Under the pieces are notes generated by a model. The model made no database searches, had not been told where the DNA came from, and saw nothing but the letters and a program-made list of their open reading frames with translations. A DNA stretch of 64,000 nucleotides from Glaciecola sp964195425 (GTDB taxonomy: Bacteria > Pseudomonadota > Gammaproteobacteria > Enterobacterales > Alteromonadaceae). Both the position numbers and the translations under genes were made by a program. The DNA is taken from assembly GCA_964195425.1 (NCBI GenBank), contig CAXMOM010000042.1, positions 86,883 through 150,882 on the forward strand. Reading direction: 5' to 3'. Below are positions 27,502 through 35,165 of the stretch, in pieces. Every line of letters starts with the position of its first letter. Position 1 is the stretch's first letter.

Positions 27502-28354
27502 TTATTCTACTGTTACCTCATATACCTCCTGAAACAAAGGATTGGTGTTTGGTCGCCAGTCTCCACCTTTGACGCTTACATTGCTTACACCAAGCCGAGC
27601 AAGCGAATCAAGGCTATAATAAAAGCCAAAGTAGTCATAGGCTTCATAAATGGACTGATAGTTCCCTTGTTGACCATAGTAAGGAATGTTTTTGTCCATT
27701 TGCGGGTTAACACGAGAATACAACTCGTCTTCTAAATAAATGATGTACTGCAAGCGTTGTTCTGGACCAAACTCTTCACACTTGCCATACACATTAAGTA
27801 CTTCATTTTTATCACAGCGCGATTGCGCGCCTGAACTGCGCATACTCAATCTTCGCCGAACTTCCCTAGTAGAAATTATTGCTTCAAAGCCTTCTCGTCC
27901 AAATGTTGTGCCTGGTTTAGCTGACTCAGAATAAGCTTGTTGCATAAGTGAACGGAAATTTGCTTGTTTGGGCCCTCCATGAAACACCACCAGCGAATTA
28001 GCATTCAGTATTTTTTCGTTACCTGACAAAAACACATAGTTAGCACAAGAAGAAACACAAAGGTCGAGAACTTCGACCGACATTTTGTGTGTATTAATGA
28101 AATTGCCCAGCATCATCCCTGCATGTAAGTCGCCGCCTAAGCTTCTTATCAATAAACGATCGCCGGGCTGATACAAAGCGATTACTTTCTCAACCCTGTC
28201 TTGGTCTATTGTTCCCGAATAAATGATCTCGCCATTATCATTGCGGTTTACGCCCGTTACGTTTTTGTCGAGCAGCGTCGAGAAACCAAAGGTCAATAGA
28301 CCAAGTACACAGAAAAAGAACAAAAAATAGATGGCGGTCGCGCTTGAAATACAT
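27502..28354 (-). CDS. Membrane-anchored ClpP/SppA-fold serine protease-like protein (5' end frameshifted or unusual)
   Basis: The main frame runs from 28323 (a TTG) to the stop at 27502, 273 residues. It has an N-terminal helix and a ClpP/crotonase core: LLIRSLGGDLHAGMMLG (nearby oxyanion-hole Gly pair), then LCVSSCANYVFLSG, whose Ser would be the nucleophile, then a His near VVFHGG. A strong AAAGGAG site and an ATG lie at 28352-28354, but in another frame. A single T fewer in the six-base run (28322-28327) would join them and give a natural start, MYFKRDRHLFLF. I therefore give the gene to that ATG. No partner is adjacent. Confidence 0.75.
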
Positions 28355-28625
28355 CAACTCCTTTTACCATTAAATATCTTAATTAAATTCTACCCCAGTT
28401 TAGTGCGTTGGGCTTTCGTTAACCACTATTTAAGTGGTGCGTTTATAAGCTCATTATTTTGTACTGGCTTATTGCAATACTAGATTGTTAATTATTAGCA
28501 AATGGCAAAATAGTTCATTTAACGTTAAATTAATAAACACACTACTTCTGCATTAAAGCAGTTGAGTATTCCTATCCATGAGGCGTACAATCTACGCCTA
28601 TTATAAACAATAAGAACCCTACACT
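28355..28625. other. Divergent promoter region between ClpP-like gene and cca
   Basis: An AT-rich region with a 12-bp perfect palindrome TTTAACGTTAAA (28519-28530) and a candidate cca promoter (listed separately). No further gene was recognised. Confidence 0.5.
28562..28599 (+). promoter_or_regulatory. Candidate cca promoter with overlapping inverted repeat
   Basis: TTGAGT (28562-28567) and TACAAT (28586-28591) are spaced by 18 bp, close to the sigma-70 consensus, about 35 bp before the TTG start. An inverted repeat AGGCGTA (28581-28587) / TACGCCT (28593-28599) overlaps the -10 box and could be an operator. Confidence 0.55.
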
Positions 28626-29909
28626 TTGACACAAGCCCCGCTAGCCTCTAGTCCTGCCAATCTGAATAAGGTTTACCTCGTAGGCGGTGCCGTGCGCGAT
28701 CAATTATTAGGCCTTACATCTCACGACAAAGACTATGTAGTAGTAGGTTCGACGGTTTCGCAAATGCAGGCATTAGGCTTTAAGTCGGTTGGAAAAGACT
28801 TCCCCGTATTCCTGCATCCAAAAACTAAAGAAGAATATGCCTTAGCACGCACTGAACGCAAAATTGGTGCTGGCTACACTGGATTTAGCATAGATGCTAG
28901 CGAAAACGTTACGCTTGAAGAAGATTTGGCACGACGCGACTTAACGATTAATGCGATGGCGCTGTCTAATGAAGGCGACCTTATCGACCCTTTTAATGGT
29001 AGCGCAGATCTTGCAAGCAAGACGCTTCGCCATACCACAAATGCCTTTGCTGAGGACCCTGTAAGAGTACTTCGCATTGCTCGCTTCTTAGCCCGATATG
29101 GCAAACAATGGTGCATTCATCCAGACACTAAAATACTCGTAAAGCAGATGCTGGATGCAGGTGAACTAAACCATTTGGTACCTGAGCGCGTTTGGAAAGA
29201 AACTGAAAAAGCTCTTAACGAGCGAGAACCACAGCTTTATTTTGAGGCACTGAACGAGCTTGGCGTATTGGAGATCCTATTTCCAGAGTTATTTGAAATG
29301 ATTGCAGTGCCGCAGCCTCCAGAACATCATCCCGAAGGTGACGTTTTTGTTCATACCATGCTGGTACTCAACAGAGCCGCTGAATTAGGATTTGATTTAC
29401 CTACGCGATTTGCAGCCCTTACCCACGACTTTGGCAAAGCAACAAGCTTTCGAAAAAGCGGCAATTTACATGGCCATGAAGAAGCCGGCGTGCCAGTAGT
29501 TGAAGTTTTTTGTGAACGTTTACGTATTCCAAACAAGCTTAGAGACCTTGCTAAACTAACCAGCGACAATCATTTACGCAGTCATAGGCTGTTGGAACTT
29601 AAACCCAAAACGCTGCAAAAACTCATTATTGAGAGCTTCAATGCGGTTAAGCAGCCAGAGCGATTTATGCAGTTTTTACAAGCGTGCCAGTGCGACGCGC
29701 AAGGCCGCGGCCCCACACTTATTAGTAGGCCTTATCCGCAGCTTAGCTATGCAATTTACTTACTCGGGAAATTACATAATCTCGACACCAAGGAAGTAGT
29801 TAAGCAAGCTATTAAGAAAGGTCAAACCGGCCCCGACTTGGGCGAGGCTGTGCGCATAGCGCAAATTGCTTGTATCGGAGACGCCATTGGCACATACGAA
29901 AAAGAGTAA
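28626..29909 (+). CDS. cca: Multifunctional CCA tRNA nucleotidyltransferase
   Basis: Adds or repairs the 3' CCA of tRNA. The 427-residue protein has the class II nucleotidyltransferase head (KVYLVGGAVRDQLLGL, then DKDYVVVGS with catalytic acidic residues) and RRDLTINAMAL. A C-terminal HD domain (HPEGDVFVHTMLVL and LTHDFGKA) is typical of gammaproteobacterial multifunctional Cca. The start is the TTG at 28626-28628; no ATG is in frame before the conserved KVYLVGG. The alternative would be a GTG inside the fold, so TTG is accepted. An rpiB-like pseudogene follows. Confidence 0.94.
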   Translation: MTQAPLASSPANLNKVYLVGGAVRDQLLGLTSHDKDYVVVGSTVSQMQALGFKSVGKDFPVFLHPKTKEEYALARTERKIGAGYTGFSIDASENVTLEEDLARRDLTINAMALSNEGDLIDPFNGSADLASKTLRHTTNAFAEDPVRVLRIARFLARYGKQWCIHPDTKILVKQMLDAGELNHLVPERVWKETEKALNEREPQLYFEALNELGVLEILFPELFEMIAVPQPPEHHPEGDVFVHTMLVLNRAAELGFDLPTRFAALTHDFGKATSFRKSGNLHGHEEAGVPVVEVFCERLRIPNKLRDLAKLTSDNHLRSHRLLELKPKTLQKLIIESFNAVKQPERFMQFLQACQCDAQGRGPTLISRPYPQLSYAIYLLGKLHNLDTKEVVKQAIKKGQTGPDLGEAVRIAQIACIGDAIGTYEKE

Positions 29910-29911
29910 GT

Positions 29912-30482
29912 GAAAAAACATTGCTGAAAACGTTCACCGCCTACTGCCGTTTTTACAAGTTTAGGATCAAGCACTTTTAATCCATCTAGCAAGGACTTAC
30001 TTGTCGCTTCTTTAACACCACTTAAAATGCCGGCATTAGTGACTTGTTATTCACGGCGCTCTGGCGGATAACCTAGCCCTGTTTAACCCGTGAATGCTTT
30101 TTCAAAAATATAGCGAATATTTAGTTCAGCTCCCCAACCAAAGCCCTTAGCGAAAGGTAGTGCTAAGGCGTTGCCATTATTAATCTGTGCAAACAAGTAT
30201 GCATCGGCAGGGTCGACACAATAGCCACACGCGACACCAGGATAAGAGTTTAGTGACATAAGCGCACTTTGACCAGTGCCGCAACCGGCAATCACAAAAT
30301 CGACCGATTTACTGTTTAGCAACAAGGCCTAAATGAATGTAAGTTAAACGGTGATCGTAGTCGTCGCTAATACCTACATTAAATACTTTGTGACTGTGCT
30401 CACTAGCAACACTTTCTAGTTGCTCAAGTACCGTAGCATTTTTACCTGCTTGGCTAAACTCGTTCATCAACGCAATTTTGAT
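29912..30482 (-). pseudogene. RpiB/LacA/LacB-type sugar-phosphate isomerase, inactivated
   Basis: The family sequence can be followed across the whole stretch, but the gene is broken in several ways. The start codon is ATC where ATG is expected, seven bases after an intact AGGA site (IKIALMNEFSQAGKN follows). The frame shifts near 30330, between YIHLGL and LLNSKSVDFVIAGCGTGQ, by a small deletion. Two in-frame TAA codons interrupt the C-terminal part (30083-30085 after FEKAFTG, and 30047-30049 after YPPERRE), yet GGERFQQCFF is still readable at the end. The longest intact piece is 80 residues. It lies convergent with cca. Confidence 0.85.
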
Positions 30483-30642
30483 GACTATTTCCTATGTAAA
30501 ATAAATATAGTACCAACAAACTTGTAAGGTTATTTTACTAGTTTGCAAGTTGCTTGTGCAGATTTAGATGAAAATAAAATCACTTATAAAATTGAATGTT
30601 GGCAACAACACAATGCTGCCCTTACCCAACAAAAGAACTATT

Positions 30643-31230
30643 TTAGTGTACTTCTATGGCATCTAAAGCGGCAGCGATTGCCTTTTGGATATTGTCACTT
30701 GGGGCTTTCATACGGGTAAGCGAGGAGCATCCATAAAATAACACGGTGAAAGAAGAAGCCGTGTCTGCAACCTTAGTGCTTTTGCTAATTTGACCGTTGC
30801 TTACAGCATTCTTAAGGGCATGTTCGAAAGCCTTAACTTGACGTGTAAAGGTGCGGTTTAGGATCTTGTGGATTGGGCCAGTCTTGCCACCAAACTCTAG
30901 CGCCGTGTTGGCAATAAAGCAGCCGTGTTTAAAGTATTTATCGTCGCTTGCGGAGGTGATAAAGGTAAACAACTTTTTAATATCTTTGATAGAAGCACGG
31001 TTCGATTCCAATCCACTAAACAAGTAACTAAAAATAAGTTCTTCGTATTTCTCAAGGGCCGCTTTAAATAACTCATCTTTGCCCCCAAATGCGGTGTAAA
31101 GGCCAGCATGCGCAACACCCGTGTGTATTACTAGTTGCCGCATTGAAGTATTTGCGTAGCCAAATTCCCAAAACATCTCTATTGCTTTAATAAGCGCAAT
31201 GTCAGCGCTAAATTCTCGTGCTCTTGCCAT
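30643..31230 (-). CDS. TetR/AcrR family transcriptional regulator
   Basis: A 195-residue repressor. The N-terminal helix-turn-helix is clear: ALIKAIEMFWEFGYANTSMRQLVIHTGVAHAGLYTAFGGKDELF (about 12-56). The C-terminal half is the ligand and dimer domain with DTASSFTVLFYGCSSLTRM. It starts at ATG 31228-31230 with an AGGACC site. It is followed by the rpiB pseudogene and preceded by the FAD-oxidase/trxC pair, and may control that pair or itself; no operator could be assigned. Confidence 0.9.
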   Translation of the reverse strand: MARAREFSADIALIKAIEMFWEFGYANTSMRQLVIHTGVAHAGLYTAFGGKDELFKAALEKYEELIFSYLFSGLESNRASIKDIKKLFTFITSASDDKYFKHGCFIANTALEFGGKTGPIHKILNRTFTRQVKAFEHALKNAVSNGQISKSTKVADTASSFTVLFYGCSSLTRMKAPSDNIQKAIAAALDAIEVH

Positions 31231-31325
31231 TTTCGGTCCTATAAAACCATAAACATCTAATATTGAAATTTATTGTGCTCACGAATAATCAACAATCAAT
31301 AACTTAACTAGCAGTCACCCATATA

Positions 31326-32426
31326 TTACAAGCGACTCTCAAGCTTCTTTAAGGCCGTATTGACGGCAATTAAGGCACCCTCTAAATAGCCAGCTTCCGC
31401 AATGGCAAATTCACTGCCGGCCAAATACAAGTTTTCTCCCAGTAATGCACTTTCGCATGTTTGCATATTAATTTGCGGATGTCTCGACCCTTCTGACTGA
31501 TCTTGACCCGTACAGATATCCTTATCTTTTGCCCAGTCTTTCACAAAGCATTTTTCAAACCGGTATGCATCGTGACCATAAATAGCCGCTAATTGTTTAA
31601 TGCATGCTTTTTTAAGTTCTTTTTGCGATTCATGTAGTCGCTGAGTAGCAGGGATACCAATAAAACCAAAAAGAGCAAAACCCTCCACGTCAGAACAACA
31701 AGCATCATGAATTTCAACAATAGGACCTACTTGGCTAAAGGCCTGACCAGATAATCCTTTTTCACGCCAAAATGGCTTGGGATAGGTGACTATTACTTTC
31801 GCCTGAGCCGACATCCATGTTTGTGACTGCTTCAATTGTTGTTCAAGTATGTTGTTCATCCAACTAGCATCACAAAAGTCACGTGCAATGATGCGGGGTG
31901 GTAAAGTAAAAATAACATGTTGGCAAAAGGTGTGAGTTTCTATTTTGTCTAAAACCGCGCTTACGCGCCATCCGTCGCGATCTTTAGTAACCCGAGTTAC
32001 CTTATGTTTAGCATTTATGTTTTGCGTATCAATATTTTTTAACAAGGCTTTTATTAGCGCATAGGCACCGTTTTGAATTCGATACAAAGGTTCCGCCTGT
32101 GCGGTAGATATCCGCCTAGACTCTTTAATGTTCTCAAACTGGTACAGTACATCGCCATTGGTATATTGAGGAAATAAAGACAGCCCCATATGCCGAATTA
32201 ATTCTTGCATTAATAGATGATGAGGAAAAATCCATGCTGGACCTAAATCATAAAACTGAGGCTCTTCATCAACGCTATTTGAAACACTAGGAATACCCGC
32301 AATACGACCGCCAAATGTAGGCTTACTGTCAAATAATTGGTATTTAATGTTTCGCGCCTTAAGTTGATTAGCCGCATACAGCCCAGCTATACCACCGCCT
32401 ATGATAGAAACTTCAGTACCTTGCAT
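31326..32426 (-). CDS. FAD-dependent amine-oxidase-type flavoprotein
   Basis: A 366-residue protein with an N-terminal dinucleotide-binding motif (VSIIGGGIAGLYAANQL, 6-22) and the second FAD signature DLGPAWIFPHH (about 71). The C-terminal AGSEFAIAEAGYLEGALIAVNTA is the classic flavin monooxygenase/MAO end. It likely oxidises an amine or acts like a phytoene/protoporphyrinogen-type oxidase. It is 11 bp after trxC, so they form an operon. A GGAG site precedes the ATG. Confidence 0.88.
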   Translation of the reverse strand: MQGTEVSIIGGGIAGLYAANQLKARNIKYQLFDSKPTFGGRIAGIPSVSNSVDEEPQFYDLGPAWIFPHHLLMQELIRHMGLSLFPQYTNGDVLYQFENIKESRRISTAQAEPLYRIQNGAYALIKALLKNIDTQNINAKHKVTRVTKDRDGWRVSAVLDKIETHTFCQHVIFTLPPRIIARDFCDASWMNNILEQQLKQSQTWMSAQAKVIVTYPKPFWREKGLSGQAFSQVGPIVEIHDACCSDVEGFALFGFIGIPATQRLHESQKELKKACIKQLAAIYGHDAYRFEKCFVKDWAKDKDICTGQDQSEGSRHPQINMQTCESALLGENLYLAGSEFAIAEAGYLEGALIAVNTALKKLESRL

Positions 32427-32437
32427 TTTATCTCCGA

Positions 32438-32866
32438 TTATAACTTACTCACACATTGCATAATAAACTGCTTAAGCTGCTGTTCATTGAGCGCGCCTGA
32501 TATACGTTCTATTTCTTCTCCTTTATGAAAAAATATAAGCGTAGGGATAGATCGAATATGCGCTTGGGTACCAATTTGCTGGGCATGCTGGGTATCAACT
32601 TTAGCAAAAAGTATGCCGTCTGAATCACCAGCAACTTTAGTAAATGTAGGCGCCATAGCTTTGCAGGGACCACACCAGTCGGCCCAAAAATCTACAATAA
32701 CCGGTAAATCATTTTTTTCAATATAGCGATAAAAACTCGCGTCAGTCAAATTAACGGGTTCACCGGTATATACCGCTTCTTGACATTTGCCACAGCTTGC
32801 GTGCGTAGCACTTTTGCCTTCAGGTATACGGTTGATTGTGGCGCATGATGAACAAACTAAATGCAT
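32438..32866 (-). CDS. trxC: Thioredoxin 2
   Basis: A 142-residue cytoplasmic thioredoxin of the TrxC type. An N-terminal zinc-finger-like domain has the cysteine pairs CSSC and CGKC (residues 5-8 and 26-29), and the thioredoxin fold carries the active site WCGPCK at about 66-71. It reduces disulfides and responds to oxidative stress in relatives. An AGGAAACAGT site precedes the ATG, and the FAD oxidase gene follows in the same operon. Confidence 0.95.
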   Translation of the reverse strand: MHLVCSSCATINRIPEGKSATHASCGKCQEAVYTGEPVNLTDASFYRYIEKNDLPVIVDFWADWCGPCKAMAPTFTKVAGDSDGILFAKVDTQHAQQIGTQAHIRSIPTLIFFHKGEEIERISGALNEQQLKQFIMQCVSKL

Positions 32867-33422
32867 ACTGTTTCCTATTGCTTGCTGAAAATTTTAAAAT
32901 GGGGCTATAAGTATTACCCTGCTTGGTCGACAAACATAATTATGCATAATTTCGCAGCCGTCCGACACTGGTATATATAGGATTGAGCAAAAGATGAGTT
33001 ATCACATGTGACAATGGCTAACGGCATTATTTTCCCTGTATTGGTAATATATAGCCCAGATTTATAAAGGCGTGTTTTTATTGCACGCTATTCCATAGAG
33101 ATAGGTTGACTAAGCTTGCATTACAATCGGTTTATAAATAAAACTGGCCTTTAAGAGTAAACCCTTACCAGAATAGATGCAACAGACATATTTTAAAGCC
33201 ATGTTCATGAAAACAAAGCAATTATTAAGCTAAATATGCCTGAGTTAGTACGGCAAAGACTATATTTCCGGTTTTACCCTCTTATTCAATCATTGTTATT
33301 TGCTGATAAATCACGAGCAATATTTGCATATACAATCAAGGATTTTAACAAACTTGCATATGCTTAGCCTTCCCGTGCATAATGAAGTACGAAAAATAAT
33401 AAAAATAAAAAGGAAGCATTCA
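32867..33422. other. Long divergent intergenic region
   Basis: This 556-bp stretch separates trxC and the peptide transporter gene. The transporter frame is open from 33300, but the true start is at 33423. The region is AT-rich; TTGACT (33106) and TATAAA (33133) occur but are too far apart (21 bp) for a convincing promoter. I saw no RNA gene or repeat in it. Confidence 0.4.
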
Positions 33423-34940
33423 ATGCAAACCCCAGATACTGGTCATCAACAGATTGACCGTACAAATGACACACGATTTTTTGGCCATCCCAAGGGCCTA
33501 TCCACACTAGCCTTTACTGAAATGTGGGAACGCATGAGTTACTACGGCATGCGCGGCCTTTTAGTTGTATTTATGGCCCTAGCCGTTCAAGACGGCGGTT
33601 TCGGACTTACTGAACAAAAAGCAAACGCTGTATATGGTCTTTATACTGGCGCGGTTTACTTTACTGGCTTGCTTGGCGGATGGATGGCTGACCGACTAAT
33701 AGGCGGCCAAAAAGCAGTATGGTATGGCGGCATTATTATAATGTTAGGACATATCTCGCTCGCTATTCCCGGCACTAATACCTTTTTCTTTGGGCTTATA
33801 TTAGTGGTTTTAGGCACCGGCTTATTGAAGCCAAATATTGGCGCAATGGTAGGTCAGCTATATTCAGATACTGACCAACGTCGCGACAGTGGCTACACCC
33901 TCTATTATTTAGGCATCAATATTGGCTCTGCTATTGGTGGCTTTGTATGTGGTTTAATGCAAGTAGAATATGGTTATCATGCTGCATTTGGTGCAGCTGC
34001 TGTTGGTATGGCTTTTGGTTTAATTCAATATAAATTAACCGCTGGCAATATAACCGCCGTTTTCGATAAACCTACAGTAATAATGTCGAGTAATGCAGTC
34101 AAGTTTAGTTGGTCTGTTATAGCGGGAATAATAATGGTACTAGCCATTGTTACCGTACTCGCAATGATGGGCTCTCTTGTTATCAACCCCATAGCCATCA
34201 CTGGTTATATTGCGACAATCGTTTTCTCCATCTTTATCCTTTATTTTGCTGGCATCTTCTTTAAAGGAGGACTTAGCAGTTCAGAAAAACGTAATGTAGG
34301 CGCGCTATTCTTAATATGTATTGCCTCAATCTGTTTCTGGGCTGGTTTTGAGCAAGCAGGCTCATCGTTTAACTTCTTTGCTGAAAACAATACCGACAGA
34401 ATGTTAGGCTCTTTTGAAATACCCACGCAGTGGTTTCAATCACTAAATCCTATATTCATTATTGTGCTTTCCCCGTTTTTCGCCGCATTATGGATAAATC
34501 TTTCAAAAAGAATGATACGACCTACCTACAGCGTTAAGTGTGCGATTGGTTTAATTATTATGTCGACTGGCTTTTTCGCCATGTTTTTTGCCGCGCAATA
34601 TGCAGCAAGCTCAATGAAAGTTGCCCCTACATGGCTTGTTGCCACTTACTTTTTGCATACCGTCGGGGAATTATGTTTAAGCCCGGTTGCCCTAAGTGCA
34701 GTAAGTAAACTTTCTCCGAAGAGATTTGCAGGTCAATTAATGGGAGTATTCATACTTACCTATTCTATTGGGAGCTTAGCGGCAGGTTTATTAGCGGGTT
34801 TGGTCAACGCTGGCGATGCGGTAGTAGAACCTTCGGTTTATATGAAAGTAGCTCTGTTTGGCACAGCCGCAGGTATCATCTTATGGTTATTATCACTTAA
34901 AACAGGAAAGTGGGAAAAAGTGGAAGGCAAAGAAATATAA
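33423..34940 (+). CDS. POT/PTR family proton-dependent peptide transporter
   Basis: A 505-residue inner-membrane transporter of the major facilitator superfamily. The PTR signatures are present: FTEMWERMSYYGMRGLLVVF (helix 1, ExxER-type motif) and GGWMADRLIGGQKAVWYGG (loop 2-3). About twelve to fourteen hydrophobic helices follow. It should import di- or tripeptides with protons. I start at ATG 33423 with an AAGGAAG site, dropping 41 residues that are open upstream. A strong terminator follows the gene. Confidence 0.93.
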   Translation: MQTPDTGHQQIDRTNDTRFFGHPKGLSTLAFTEMWERMSYYGMRGLLVVFMALAVQDGGFGLTEQKANAVYGLYTGAVYFTGLLGGWMADRLIGGQKAVWYGGIIIMLGHISLAIPGTNTFFFGLILVVLGTGLLKPNIGAMVGQLYSDTDQRRDSGYTLYYLGINIGSAIGGFVCGLMQVEYGYHAAFGAAAVGMAFGLIQYKLTAGNITAVFDKPTVIMSSNAVKFSWSVIAGIIMVLAIVTVLAMMGSLVINPIAITGYIATIVFSIFILYFAGIFFKGGLSSSEKRNVGALFLICIASICFWAGFEQAGSSFNFFAENNTDRMLGSFEIPTQWFQSLNPIFIIVLSPFFAALWINLSKRMIRPTYSVKCAIGLIIMSTGFFAMFFAAQYAASSMKVAPTWLVATYFLHTVGELCLSPVALSAVSKLSPKRFAGQLMGVFILTYSIGSLAAGLLAGLVNAGDAVVEPSVYMKVALFGTAAGIILWLLSLKTGKWEKVEGKEI

Positions 34941-34974
34941 GGCTTACTACCCCGCAAACAGAAAGTATATTGAA

Positions 34975-35007
34975 AAGGGTAATGTTAACTGCATTACCCT
35001 TTTTTTA
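34975..35007 (+). terminator. Rho-independent terminator of the peptide transporter gene
   Basis: A 10-bp stem AAGGGTAATG (34975-34984) / CATTACCCTT (34992-35001) with a seven-base loop is followed by a run of T to 35007. This is a textbook intrinsic terminator. Confidence 0.92.
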
Positions 35008-35165
35008 TGCGCGCTTATGCAACAACTCTAATCTGCTCGCTATTAGCAATATCCCATATTATCGTTGTAGTCGTATTTATAAAAGTGAGAAATAAATAGC
35101 TTGTGAAAAAGAACTCTACACTTCATATTTCTTTTTAGAATAAAAAATATCATAAGGCCAATAGA

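Noticed and set aside
31000..31020. tRNA-like GGTTCGATTCCAATCC
   Set aside because: It lies inside the TetR gene in good coding frame and no cloverleaf arms surround it.
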